64,000 bases of DNA from an uncultured Bacteroidia bacterium (GCA_902802535.1 CADCML010000012.1:47523-111522), one strand, 5' to 3'; shown: positions 15,365-23,746, counted from the stretch's first letter. Numbers and translations: made by a program. Notes: generated from the sequence alone by a model not told the origin.

Positions 15365-16498
15365 TTAGAAAAAACTCCCTAACACAAACTCCTCGAAGTT
15401 ATCAGGGGTAATCACCTTAAACTTCGCATCGGGATAGGCTTCGGCAAAATGTTTCGGGACTATGACTTTTTTCTTGGGGTTGTATTTGAACTCGAAAGCG
15501 GAAAGGATGCCGTCACTATCCTCCACATAGTCAATCTCTTTTTGTTCGTGGGTACGCCAGAAATAACGATTGCACCACAACCGATTGTATGCTGTGAATT
15601 TAATCCTCTCGCTGATAGCAAAATTCTCCCACAAAGCACCGCTGTCGGTACGCAATTCCATTTGTGAGAAGTTGGAGATGAGAGCGTTGCGGATGCCGTT
15701 GTCGTAAAAGTAGATTTTGCGGTTGTTCTTCAACTCGTGGCGCAGATTACGGTTGAGCGACGGCAAACGGAAGATGATGTAGCACTTTTCCAACACATCA
15801 ATGTAAGATTCTACAGTCTTCACATCGATGCCTACGGTGGAAGCCAATTCCGAATAGCTGACTTGGTCGCCCACCTGAAAGGCAATGGCTTGAAGCAAGG
15901 TCAGCAGTTTGTCGCTCTTCTTGATATTCCCCATGGCAAGTACATCTTTATACATGTAGCTGTCGGCAAGCATTTTCAGCACATTGCGCTCGTTGCCTGC
16001 CGAGGTCACCACTTCGGGATAGTACCCATAAACCAACCTGTGTGTCAGAAGGCGTTTCTCGGTGAGCAATCCGTGGTGAGCCACCATTTCGCCAAACGAG
16101 AGTGGATAAAGCTGGTATTCCCATTTGCGCCCAGTCAACGGCTCGTTCAGTCGGTTGGCAAGCTCGAAGGCCGAACTGCCTGTAGCCACCAATTGGACGT
16201 CTTTCATCTGGTCGGTGACGACTTTCATGCGAAGCCCGATATCTTTGATGCGCTGTGCTTCATCAATAACTATTACCTTTCTGTCGCCCAATAACATTCT
16301 CATCCTTTGTGCAGTCATGTTTTCCATCATGCCTTGCACATCTACATCGTCGCCCGAAAGCCAAAGCGCATCTTGTTCTGAAGGGAAGATTTCTGCCAAC
16401 AAACTGGTCTTTCCGGTCTGGCGGCTACCCATCAGGACAATGGCTTTCCCTTTGAACATTTGGTTCTTAATCTGTTCCTTCAATATACGTTGTATCAT
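15365..16498 (-). CDS. ATP-binding protein, AAA_14 plus DUF4143
   Basis: A P-loop ATPase of 377 residues if started at MIQRILKEQ (16498); an in-frame ATG at 16522 lies almost on the -7 element (16520-16527) and is rejected. Walker A GSRQTGKTS near residue 24, Walker B VIVIDEAQR near 76, sensor-like VATGSSAFEL, then a winged-helix segment (SELASTVGIDVKTVESYI) and the DUF4143 C-terminal nuclease-like end (EQKEIDYVEDSDGILSAFEFK). Same family as 4897-6051 but clearly divergent. Role unknown. Its 3' end is duplicated as a remnant at 11271-11315, and its promoter carries a repeat array. Confidence 0.85.
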   Translation of the reverse strand: MIQRILKEQIKNQMFKGKAIVLMGSRQTGKTSLLAEIFPSEQDALWLSGDDVDVQGMMENMTAQRMRMLLGDRKVIVIDEAQRIKDIGLRMKVVTDQMKDVQLVATGSSAFELANRLNEPLTGRKWEYQLYPLSFGEMVAHHGLLTEKRLLTHRLVYGYYPEVVTSAGNERNVLKMLADSYMYKDVLAMGNIKKSDKLLTLLQAIAFQVGDQVSYSELASTVGIDVKTVESYIDVLEKCYIIFRLPSLNRNLRHELKNNRKIYFYDNGIRNALISNFSQMELRTDSGALWENFAISERIKFTAYNRLWCNRYFWRTHEQKEIDYVEDSDGILSAFEFKYNPKKKVIVPKHFAEAYPDAKFKVITPDNFEEFVLGSFF

Positions 16499-16519
16499 AG
16501 CTTGGTGGATTAATCGCGA

Positions 16520-16527
16520 CAAAAATA
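16520..16527 (-). promoter_or_regulatory. -7 element of the second ATPase gene
   Basis: TATTTTTG on the minus strand in the context TTGTGGAAT...CAAAA...TCGTATTTTTG, shared with the ATPase promoter at 4817-4845. Confidence 0.65.
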
Positions 16528-16543
16528 CGAAACTATTTTGACA

Positions 16544-16622
16544 TATTCCACAAATTTTGCAAAATTCATGGATTGTATTCCACGATTTTGGAAAAATTCA
16601 TGGATTGTATTCCACGATTTTG
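16544..16622 (-). repeat. Three direct repeats of 32-bp period upstream of the ATPase promoter
   Basis: AAAATTCATGGATTGTATTC plus CACGATTTTG is present at 16561-16590 and again at 16593-16622; a third, partial copy (TATTCCACAAATTTT at 16544-16558) is in phase at exactly 32 bp and abuts the promoter. Three-turn spacing suggests cooperative binding of a regulator. Confidence 0.85.
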
Positions 16623-16650
16623 AAAAACTATAATGGATAATTTTCATTTT

Positions 16651-16745
16651 TTAAAAGAGGTAACGAAAGATATAGAGCCCGAAGGATTTGCTGTTTCTTC
16701 TGTTCCAGCCGATGGGCGACAAGTCGCCTTCAATCCTGTAGTATT
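16651..16745 (-). pseudogene. Remnant of a paralogue of the 425-residue protein
   Basis: The minus strand reads EYYRIEGDLSPIGWNRRNSK followed by an LYIFRYLF tail, recognisably the C-terminal block GYYRPEGDLPPIVWNGRNGK and LIYLIRYLC of the protein at 11476-12753. Nothing else of the gene survives. Confidence 0.6.
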
Positions 16746-16754
16746 CACTCTTTT

Positions 16755-16762
16755 TTGTACTT
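16755..16762 (+). promoter_or_regulatory. -7 element before the EamA pseudogene
   Basis: TACTTTTG followed by CAGC near this position fits the consensus and points toward the transporter remnant. Confidence 0.45.
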
Positions 16763-16839
16763 TTGCAGCATATTCTTTGAAAATTCACAAGAACGCCTTC
16801 ATCCCTAAAAATCACAAAACCATCAACTTGAACAAACAA

Positions 16840-17239
16840 CATATTACGAGCGACGCAAAAACAAAGTACACGCTGTTAGGGCTGATAGTCATCCTGATTT
16901 GGGCCACCTCGGCCTCCATAGTCAAGCAGATGGTCGTCCTTGGTCATGCTAATCTTCGCGACCTCATGCGGCAAGTTCAACTTGGGTGACATTGCAAACG
17001 TCCCAGCCATGACATGCATTGTCATCTATGCCGTCATCGGCATGAGCCTTTCCTACGTGTTGTGGGCTTTTGTGATGACCAAGCATCCCGCTTTGGAGAA
17101 CTTCAGCGTGTTCTCGTATCTGACCCCAATTTTGGCTCTGCTGACTACCACGCTCTATTTCAGAGGCACCTTCAACATCCAGATTCTCATCGCAGGTATT
17201 TTAATCGTCATTGCCATTTACATATCGAAGATGAGGTGA
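16840..17239 (+). pseudogene. EamA/DMT-family transporter, internally deleted and frameshifted
   Basis: Only the first membrane helix (KYTLLGLIVILIWATSASIV) and the last third of a drug/metabolite transporter remain. After about residue 30 the frame shifts and continues as KFNLGDIANVPAMTCIVIYA, then VIGMSLSYVLWAF, ALENFSVFSYLTPILALL and a final helix ending YISKMR, typical of the C-terminal EamA repeat. About 170 residues of the normal roughly 300 are missing, and no good start codon is left. Not expected to work. Confidence 0.75.
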
Positions 17240-17519
17240 AAAAAGAGGCCTGATAAGTGAACGGCCTTCGCCATGTCAAGAGCAAAATCCGTAATCAATA
17301 AGCGTTTCGTTTTGGCAGGGATAGCGGTTTTTTGTAACTTTGCAGCCATTCTGAAAGAGACGTGTGGCCAAGTAGGCTGACGGTTCACCTTGACAAATTA
17401 GAAGTGCTAACACCTGTTCTTGAATTGCTTGAGGTCAAGGGGCTTTCTTTCGGCGAATCGAATTTTGGCCTTATAGCTGAATTGCTGTAATACAACTTGG
17501 TTTTTATCTATTCTAAAAG
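17240..17519 (+). other. Host intergenic region with a promoter-like element
   Basis: No gene is seen. TAACTTTG (about 17324-17331) followed by CAGCC is a plausible -7 element, and CCTTGAC...GTCAAGG further down could pair around a long loop. A small RNA is possible but weakly supported. Confidence 0.3.
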
Positions 17520-17553
17520 TAAAATAAGTGTTTGATTCTCAAACACTTATTTT
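17520..17553. terminator. Terminator-like hairpin, original 3' terminator of tRNA-Ser(CGA)
   Basis: A perfect inverted repeat (AAAATAAGTGTTT and AAACACTTATTTT) lies just outside the left attachment site. Without the element it would sit directly downstream of the minus-strand tRNA-Ser gene now at 63763-63848. Confidence 0.65.
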
Positions 17554-17557
17554 ACTC

Positions 17558-17574
17558 GCGGAGAGAAAGGGATT
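17558..17574. other. Left attachment site (17-bp copy of the tRNA-Ser 3' end)
   Basis: GCGGAGAGAAAGGGATT is identical to 63762-63778, the 3' end of the tRNA-Ser(CGA) gene read on the plus strand. Here it is followed by unrelated sequence rather than the rest of the tRNA. Confidence 0.85.
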
Positions 17575-17728
17575 GAAACTTTCATTTCATTTTGTTTCAT
17601 TTTTCCTGATTTTCATTCCGTTATTTGTTCTTTGTTTCGCTTTTTAAATAGTTGATAAACCAGATGCTCCAAAGCAATAAAATGGTAGATTTATTGGTAG
17701 TTTTTTATTGTCAGTACAAAAGAAATGT

Positions 17729-17736
17729 GTATTTTT
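17729..17736 (+). promoter_or_regulatory. -7 element of the integrase gene
   Basis: TATTTTTG followed by CGC lies about 20 bases upstream of the ATG at 17757 and excludes the upstream in-frame ATG at 17652. Confidence 0.6.
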
Positions 17737-17756
17737 GCGCATTCAAGATTAAAGCG

Positions 17757-19028
17757 ATGAGATTTATTAAACACGGTGTGGCAGTTTCTTTGAGTCGTCC
17801 TCGGAAAAATGGTGACTCATCTGTTGTGTTGAGGGTAACATGCGGAGGTAAGCGTGACGATCTTCATTCAGGAATTTGTCTCAACCCAAAGCAATGGAAT
17901 GAGAAAAAGGGTAGGGTGAGACATGGCGTTAATGTTAATGGAGCACCGTATAATGTATTGAATGATGCCATTGATGAACAAGTGAGTTTTATCCATGCCT
18001 ATTTCAATGGTTGCGCAATGCGCGATGAAGAAGCTTCGTTGTCTGATTTAAAGGCAAGATTTAATATGAAGTTTAAAACATCGGCGTCCAAGTCGTCCGA
18101 TGAATTCTTCTATTTGTTCGATAAGTTTATTTCGGTTACTTCGGAGACAAAAAGATGGGGTGAACCGATGAAAGAAGCTTTTACTCGTCTGAGAGAAAGA
18201 TTATATCGTTTTAAGCCGGATCTGAAGTTCTCTGATCTGTCAGAAGAGTTAATGAACAAGTTCTTGAGGGAACTGTCTACTACGATGTTTAATGATGCGA
18301 TTGAAAAGAGATTGTCGTATTTAAGACAGTTTGTAAAGTGGGCTGAGTCTCGAAACTATGGGATCAACAAGGAGTTCTTTGGCTTTTCGCCAAAATTGCC
18401 AAAGGCGAAGAAAGAGGTTCGGTATCTGACGCTCGAAGAACTTGAACGGATAAAAAACTGCGATATTAAGGATGGTACAGCACTTTCGCGAGTGCGTGAT
18501 TTCTTCTTGTTCCAATGTCATACAGCTCTGAGGTATTCAGATTTGAAACAGTTGAAAAAGAGCAACATTATTGCAAGGCAAGATGGCGGCTATAATATTC
18601 GTGTTTTGACCGAGAAAGATGATGATTATGTTACATTTAAGTTGAGCAAGTTGGCTACTGCTATATACTTAAAATACAGAGATACTGCACCTGATGAAGG
18701 GGCATTGTTTCCGGTTATTTCTAATCAGAAATACAATGAGGACTTGAAGGAGTTGGGCAAAAAGGCCAAGTTGCAAGGTGAGTGGATTGACTATGAATAT
18801 AAGCTAAGCACCAAGATTGAGGTCAAGTCACCTAAATCTGATATCGCCTCACATACTGCTCGACGAACTTTTATTGTGACCGCCATGAACGAAGGAGTTA
18901 GTTTGGAGTTGATAGCGGCAATCTCTTCCCACTCAGATTTTAATGCGATGAAGCCGTATATCAAGGCTAATACGCGAGGTACGGATCAGGTTATCGATGT
19001 GTTGGACAAGGCGACAGGGGAGGTGTGA
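17757..19028 (+). CDS. int: Tyrosine recombinase / integrase of the element
   Basis: A 423-residue site-specific recombinase expected to integrate and excise the element at tRNA-Ser. It has an arm-binding-type N-terminus (VSLSRPRKNGDSSVVLRV), a SAM-like core-binding domain (about 110-215) and the catalytic domain with Arg259 (HTALRYSDLK), His366-x-x-Arg369 (HTARRTF), a later His in SSHSDF and a probable nucleophile Tyr in MKPYIKA. All key residues are present. Its place next to the left attachment site supports its role. A likely terminator is at 19155-19181. The promoter at 17729 would be active in the integrated state. Confidence 0.93.
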   Translation: MRFIKHGVAVSLSRPRKNGDSSVVLRVTCGGKRDDLHSGICLNPKQWNEKKGRVRHGVNVNGAPYNVLNDAIDEQVSFIHAYFNGCAMRDEEASLSDLKARFNMKFKTSASKSSDEFFYLFDKFISVTSETKRWGEPMKEAFTRLRERLYRFKPDLKFSDLSEELMNKFLRELSTTMFNDAIEKRLSYLRQFVKWAESRNYGINKEFFGFSPKLPKAKKEVRYLTLEELERIKNCDIKDGTALSRVRDFFLFQCHTALRYSDLKQLKKSNIIARQDGGYNIRVLTEKDDDYVTFKLSKLATAIYLKYRDTAPDEGALFPVISNQKYNEDLKELGKKAKLQGEWIDYEYKLSTKIEVKSPKSDIASHTARRTFIVTAMNEGVSLELIAAISSHSDFNAMKPYIKANTRGTDQVIDVLDKATGEV

Positions 19029-19154
19029 ACTTGTTGTCATAGGTCTCTGTTTGTTTGTCGCCTTTTGATTTTTTTCTGACATTATTCAGTATTTGATGTG
19101 ACAAAAGAAGGCCCTTTGGTTTCCTCCTTTTTCCCTCTTTCAAGAAAAACCAAC

Positions 19155-19181
19155 TTACAATCAAAAGGTTGTAATTTTTTT
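19155..19181 (+). terminator. Probable terminator after the integrase
   Basis: TTACAA and TTGTAA enclose an 8-base loop and are followed by seven T residues. Confidence 0.5.
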
Positions 19182-19265
19182 AATTATTTATTGTTTCCTT
19201 TTATTTACGTGTATCTTATTGTTTTTCAATATGTTGTAATTTTGCAGCCTTAATATTCATATTAT

Positions 19266-19469
19266 ATGATGCAAAAACATATTGAAAATGAAATGCCCTG
19301 CATAGTGAGCATGACCGAAAGTCAGGGGATCATTCCTGGTACATCTACCTACAGCGGCTCCATTCAGCCAGCTGAGAACTACACTTTAGCAACAAAGTCT
19401 GACAGTTTTTGTCAACAATTTGCACGCAACTCAGAGGGTTGTTTAAATTATTCATTAGTAAATTTTTAA
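19266..19469 (+). CDS. Small hypothetical protein
   Basis: A 67-residue protein 6 bases before the next gene and after a good -7 element (TAATTTTG near 19233-19240, followed by CAGCC). No recognisable domain. It is rich in Ser, Thr and Asn with two Cys and no clear helix-turn-helix. A role as a leader gene or regulator of the downstream ATPase is possible from position only. The frame starts with two ATG codons (19266 and 19269). Confidence 0.5.
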   Translation: MMQKHIENEMPCIVSMTESQGIIPGTSTYSGSIQPAENYTLATKSDSFCQQFARNSEGCLNYSLVNF

Positions 19470-19475
19470 ATTCAA

Positions 19476-21323
19476 ATGTTCAAACTATTAAAAAAGGAAG
19501 ATTTAAAAAAATTAGGAAACTGGTTTAAACTAGGTTCTGGCTCCAAAGGAAAATCGGATCTTAAATCAGTAATTGGCGCTTACGCTGTTAAATTGGTACT
19601 TGACTTTATTCAAGAATTAGTCCAAGAGGCTCCAAACAAGGCAAAGTTAAAAGGTTCTGGAATAGGCTTTTTAGCTTTAGCGGGGACATTACTTGGCCTT
19701 GATACATTAGAAGGTAAATGCACTGAGGCTAACAACAACGAGAAAATCAGAGTGAAGACCGAGGCTGATAAGTCCGAGGCTAATAAGTATGAGTCTAAGT
19801 GTCAAGCTGAAGCGGATGCTTATGCAAAAAAACGCCAGGCCGATGCTGAGAAGTATAGAGCCGAGGCGGAGACAGACGTATGGAAGGCCGAGGCAATGAA
19901 GAGGATACGCAACAATGACCAAGAGAATCCAACGACCGAAGCAGCGGTCGAATCACCATCCAGCAACCAAACGAAGGAAGAGACCTTCATGCAGAGTTTC
20001 AACAGAAATCATAAGATGCCAGTTATGCCGCTTATCATCGAGGATGTCTTGGCGGGTTGTTCTAAGAATACCAAAATGCCTTTGCTGCTCGCTACGTTGT
20101 CCGAGTTCGCAGCATCATGCTTCCCGAGGGTTATCACTAAAGGATGGCGCGATGGCGAGACCCACAGCCCCAATATCCAAGTTGTAATTGAAGGTCCAGC
20201 AGGTGTCGGTAAGGGTGAGATATTCAAGAGGTACAAGACTTTGTTCCAGCGTGTCATTGCCAATGATGAGGCCAAGGGCAGAGACGATTCAAAGAAGAAG
20301 AACCAACACATCATTCAGTGTGTGGGCGCGAACACTACCAACGCAAGGCTGATGCGGCTGTTTCGTGAGAACAGCGGAGTGCCAATCTTTGTTTTTAATG
20401 AAGAGATTAAAGACATCACGAGGTCGCTTAATAAGCAGAACGGAATCACCTATGATATGCTGCGAAAGGCTTTTGACAACGGCGCAACTGACGGCAGCAG
20501 TAGCCGTGGCAACACCAATCCAACCCCAGTGAGTGTACGTATGAACTACGTCTTTACGGGAACAAATGGCGACGTCGCCGATTTCATCAATGGTGAGGTT
20601 GAAGGGGGTACGGCCTCGCGTATTCTGTGGGGTGTCCTCGAAGCTGATAATAAGAATGAAAAACCCGACGAGGCAAGTGGTTCGTCACTGGAGTCTTACC
20701 TTGACGACATTGATCGCTGGAGGGCACAGTATTGCTACACTACCGACAGCGACGGTAATGATCATCCTTGTGATGAAACCTGTATTGACCTCGAATATGT
20801 CAAGGTGGAGCTTGAGAAGTGGCGCCAGAAACAAGAATCAAATCCGCGGTTGTCCTATAGTAGTGTGCGCAAGAAGGTTGCCAAACGAATGACTTCTCTT
20901 GGACTTCACTGTGCCATTGTGCTGCACATGCTCTATCTATGCCAGATGGGTGAGGTTGATGATTTCTGCAAGAGAAGTGTCGTTGATGCTGTCCTCTACA
21001 TTACCGAGTACAGCATGGAACGTTACATCTTCAAGTTCGGCGAAGAGGAACGAGCCATCATCAAGCGTGACATCGACGCGGAAAGGATTCATTCCTCTGG
21101 CGGATCATCAACCGGAAGCGTCTCTGGCAAAAGCATGGATGATGAACTTACGCCCGAAATCCAGGAAAAAATCAAATCCTTGTATATCCCCCGACAGTTT
21201 GGGCATAAAGCGGTTGCCAAAAAGATTAATTTGTTGTTCAAGACGAACTTCAAGCCTGATAAAGTTAGACGCTACCTTATAAGTGAAGGGCTATATCAAC
21301 CAACCAATCCCAATAAGCCATAA
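19476..21323 (+). CDS. Coiled-coil P-loop ATPase, DUF3987/primase-helicase-like
   Basis: A 615-residue protein with an unusual layout. Residues 1-85 hold a basic start and a moderately hydrophobic patch (GIGFLALAGTLLGLDTL); residues about 90-150 form an Ala/Glu/Lys-rich coiled coil with repeated EADK-, EANK- and EAD-type units. From about 175 follows an ATPase domain with Walker A GPAGVGKGE near 239, Walker B-like IFVFNEEI near 306, sensor-like FTGTNGD near 358 and an arginine-finger-like GGTASRILWG near 374. The ATPase part resembles DUF3987-type proteins of mobile elements. Probably a replication helicase or initiator. A C-terminal helical DNA-binding tail (YIPRQFGHKAVAKKINLLF) is plausible. 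The terminator at 21345-21373 ends the unit. Confidence 0.65.
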   Translation: MFKLLKKEDLKKLGNWFKLGSGSKGKSDLKSVIGAYAVKLVLDFIQELVQEAPNKAKLKGSGIGFLALAGTLLGLDTLEGKCTEANNNEKIRVKTEADKSEANKYESKCQAEADAYAKKRQADAEKYRAEAETDVWKAEAMKRIRNNDQENPTTEAAVESPSSNQTKEETFMQSFNRNHKMPVMPLIIEDVLAGCSKNTKMPLLLATLSEFAASCFPRVITKGWRDGETHSPNIQVVIEGPAGVGKGEIFKRYKTLFQRVIANDEAKGRDDSKKKNQHIIQCVGANTTNARLMRLFRENSGVPIFVFNEEIKDITRSLNKQNGITYDMLRKAFDNGATDGSSSRGNTNPTPVSVRMNYVFTGTNGDVADFINGEVEGGTASRILWGVLEADNKNEKPDEASGSSLESYLDDIDRWRAQYCYTTDSDGNDHPCDETCIDLEYVKVELEKWRQKQESNPRLSYSSVRKKVAKRMTSLGLHCAIVLHMLYLCQMGEVDDFCKRSVVDAVLYITEYSMERYIFKFGEEERAIIKRDIDAERIHSSGGSSTGSVSGKSMDDELTPEIQEKIKSLYIPRQFGHKAVAKKINLLFKTNFKPDKVRRYLISEGLYQPTNPNKP

Positions 21324-21344
21324 ACCTGTCTCACCTCTTGTTGA

Positions 21345-21373
21345 AGAGCGACCGCAAGGCCGCTCTTTTTTTG
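21345..21373 (+). terminator. Terminator after the P-loop ATPase gene
   Basis: AGAGCG and CGCTCT form the base of a hairpin with a GCAA tip (one internal mismatch), followed by seven T residues. Confidence 0.8.
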
Positions 21374-21415
21374 TCCTTGCGGTGATGCAAACAGGGTGTG
21401 AAAGCGTGATTCAAA

Positions 21416-21595
21416 GGTGCAATTAAGGGTACAATATGGGGTGCAGATGGGGTGCGTTGGGTGCAAAACATTTTGAATGGCACACCTTTATGCACCTTTT
21501 GTTAGTTTTTTCTTTTATTTGAAAATCAATGTTTTATAATATCTCTTGGTTTGTTTTATTATGGGTGCGTTTTGATTCCGCACCCCTGTCGCACC
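21416..21595. repeat. GGTGC iteron-like cluster, candidate replication origin
   Basis: In 180 bases between the ATPase and the Y-family polymerase genes, GGTGC occurs in direct orientation at 21416, 21440, 21451, 21460 and 21564, and inverted (GCACC) at 21492, 21580 and 21591, with a variant GGGTAC at 21428. Several copies are spaced 9-11 bp apart. An AT-rich stretch (21500-21560) lies between the two groups. The iterons plus AT-rich DNA next to a helicase-like gene fit an origin or a regulator-binding array. No gene is seen in this gap. Confidence 0.6.
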
Positions 21596-21666
21596 CTCCA
21601 TCCATCCGACTCAGCAAATTGCAGTAAGGAAGTTCTCTGTCGATAAATATGCCTATCTTTGCGGAC

Positions 21667-23175
21667 ATGAAGCAGCGTACCTACATAGCCATCGACCTAA
21701 AGTCCTTCTACGCATCGGTTGAGTGCGTGGAACGGGGTCTTGATCCTCTGACTACAAACCTGGTCGTTGCTGATGAAAGCCGTACTGAGAAAACCATTTG
21801 TCTCGCCGTATCACCATCCCTGAAATCATACGGTATTCCTGGTCGCCCTCGCCTGTTTGAGGTGGTGCAGAAGGTCGTAGAGGTTAATCGTGAGAGAAGA
21901 AAGAACATCGGGTATCGGGCGTTTTCAGGTAAATCGTATTATGACCAAGAATTAAAGGCTTGTCCGGAACTGGAGTTGGATTATGTTGTTGCGCCGCCGA
22001 GGATGGCCTACTACATTGAATACAGCACCCGAATCTATCAAGTCTATCTGAAGTACATTGCGCCAGAGGACATCTACCCTTATTCCATCGACGAGGTTTT
22101 CATTGATGCTACCGACTATCTTGACAGCTATAAGATGACCGCTCATGAGTTAGCCTTGAAGATGGTAAGGGATGTGTTGAAAGAAACTGGCATCACAGCT
22201 ACGGCAGGCATCGGAACCAACATGTATCTCTGCAAGGTCGCCATGGATATTGTGGCCAAGCATATTCCACCTGATAAAGACGGTGTAAGGATAGCTGAAC
22301 TCGATGAAATGAGCTATAGGCAAAAGCTCTGGAACCACAAGCCTCTGACAAGTTTCTGGCGCATCGGAAAGGGTATCGCACAGAAGTTGGAACAGCATGG
22401 ACTCGACACTATGGGTAAGGTGGCACGGTGCAGTATTGAGAACGAGGAACTTCTATACAGCCTTTTCGGTGTGAACGCAGAACTTCTCATAGATCACGCT
22501 TGGGGATGGGAACCTGTCGGGATGAAAGAGGTCAAAGCATACAAGCCCGAAACCAATTCTATCAGCAACGGGCAAGTGTTGTCAGTGGGCTATGACTACA
22601 AAAAGGCTAAAGTGGTGGTACTCGAAATGGCCGATGATGTTGCGCTGAATCTCGTAAAGCATCATCTTGTAGCAGACCAAATTATTCTTACCATCAACTA
22701 TGATGCGGAGAACCTGACCAACCCGGCATTGAGGTCGAAATTCTTTGGCGAGATTACAACTGACTATTACGGCAGACAGGTTCCGAAGCATTCCCACGGC
22801 ACAGCTAACCTTAACACGCCCACTTCATCAGGAAAAGTCATCACACAGACGGTAAAGGACTTGTATGCGAAGATAGTCAATCCCAATCTTCTTGTGCGCA
22901 GAATAAACCTTACCGTGAACCATGTAATCAGTGAAGAAGAAGCTGCATCACTAACCCCGCCATCCGAACAGCTTGACCTTTTTACTGATTATGAAGTTAA
23001 AGCGCGGGATGAAGAAGAAAAAGCTCTTGATTTGGCCAAGGAACGCAAGGTGCAGGAGGCATTGCTAGATATAAAGGAGAAATTCGGGAAGAACGCCATC
23101 CTGAAAGGCTTGAATTTTGAGGAAGGTGCGACTGCCAAAGAGAGGAACCAACAGATAGGAGGACATAAGGCATGA
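21667..23175 (+). CDS. Y-family DNA polymerase (UmuC/DinB type)
   Basis: A 502-residue translesion polymerase. Palm and finger motifs are intact: YIAIDLKSFYASVEC at the N-terminus (metal-binding Asp), SIDEVFID near 140 (catalytic Asp-Glu), and the helix-hairpin-helix part FWRIGKGIAQKLEQHGL near 233. The little-finger domain and a charged C-terminal helix follow. The upstream in-frame ATG at 21649 is rejected, because the -7 element TATCTTTG (about 21651-21658) lies downstream of it. Overlaps the YolD-like gene by 4 bases. Such pairs on mobile DNA are thought to give damage-induced mutagenesis; no LexA-type box is apparent. Confidence 0.92.
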   Translation: MKQRTYIAIDLKSFYASVECVERGLDPLTTNLVVADESRTEKTICLAVSPSLKSYGIPGRPRLFEVVQKVVEVNRERRKNIGYRAFSGKSYYDQELKACPELELDYVVAPPRMAYYIEYSTRIYQVYLKYIAPEDIYPYSIDEVFIDATDYLDSYKMTAHELALKMVRDVLKETGITATAGIGTNMYLCKVAMDIVAKHIPPDKDGVRIAELDEMSYRQKLWNHKPLTSFWRIGKGIAQKLEQHGLDTMGKVARCSIENEELLYSLFGVNAELLIDHAWGWEPVGMKEVKAYKPETNSISNGQVLSVGYDYKKAKVVVLEMADDVALNLVKHHLVADQIILTINYDAENLTNPALRSKFFGEITTDYYGRQVPKHSHGTANLNTPTSSGKVITQTVKDLYAKIVNPNLLVRRINLTVNHVISEEEAASLTPPSEQLDLFTDYEVKARDEEEKALDLAKERKVQEALLDIKEKFGKNAILKGLNFEEGATAKERNQQIGGHKA

Positions 23176-23576
23176 ACGAATACGACGACATTATCAATCT
23201 TCCGCATCATGTCTCAAAGGTGCATCCCCAAATGAGCATGATGAACAGAGCCGCCCAATTTGCTCCATTTGCCGCCCTTACTGGTCATTCCGCTGCCATA
23301 GAGGAGACTGCCCGCCTGACTGATGAGCAACAAGAACTCGCCGAAGAGGACAGCGATGCCCTGAATCAGAAAATGGCCTATCTACGGGAGACCATCAACG
23401 AACACCCCACCATAACCATTACCTATTTCGAGCCTGACAAGAAGAAGGCTGGGGGTAAGTATAAGTCCACCGAAGGCCAACTGAAAAATATCGATGACTA
23501 TAATCAATCCATTGTTCTGAAGAGTGGAGAAGTTATCTTTTTGCAGTCTATTTTGGATATACAACTCCACTTTTGA
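23172..23576 (+). CDS. YolD-like protein
   Basis: A 134-residue member of the YolD-like family, which accompanies Y-family polymerases (YqjW/UvrX type) mainly in Firmicutes and their phages and may take the place of UmuD. Family features seen: HHVSKVHPQMSMMNRAAQFA near residue 12, PFAALTGHSAAI, and a C-terminal beta segment with ITYFEPDKKKAGGKY. The start overlaps the polymerase stop (ATGA), so the two are translationally coupled. Confidence 0.85.
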   Translation: MNEYDDIINLPHHVSKVHPQMSMMNRAAQFAPFAALTGHSAAIEETARLTDEQQELAEEDSDALNQKMAYLRETINEHPTITITYFEPDKKKAGGKYKSTEGQLKNIDDYNQSIVLKSGEVIFLQSILDIQLHF

Positions 23577-23746
23577 CATGTAAATTGGCTGTAAAAAGAC
23601 TGTAAAAACACTATGGAGGTTGTACATGACACCTTATGAGCCATATTGCTATTTTATTTTCTGAGTATCAGCTACTTAAACATTTTTGTAAATGTAAAAT
23701 GACTTTTTGGGAGAGAGGTATTAGGACATATTTTCTGGAGTCTCCT
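23577..23746. other. Intergenic region between convergent units
   Basis: AT-rich DNA with two close copies of CTGTAAAAA-type sequence near 23590-23610. No gene or clear terminator is seen. Confidence 0.3.

Noticed and set aside
16633-16989. Intact 118-residue membrane protein
   Set aside because: The frame joins the antisense of a gene fossil, a promoter and the first helix of a broken EamA transporter; the rest of the transporter is in another frame.
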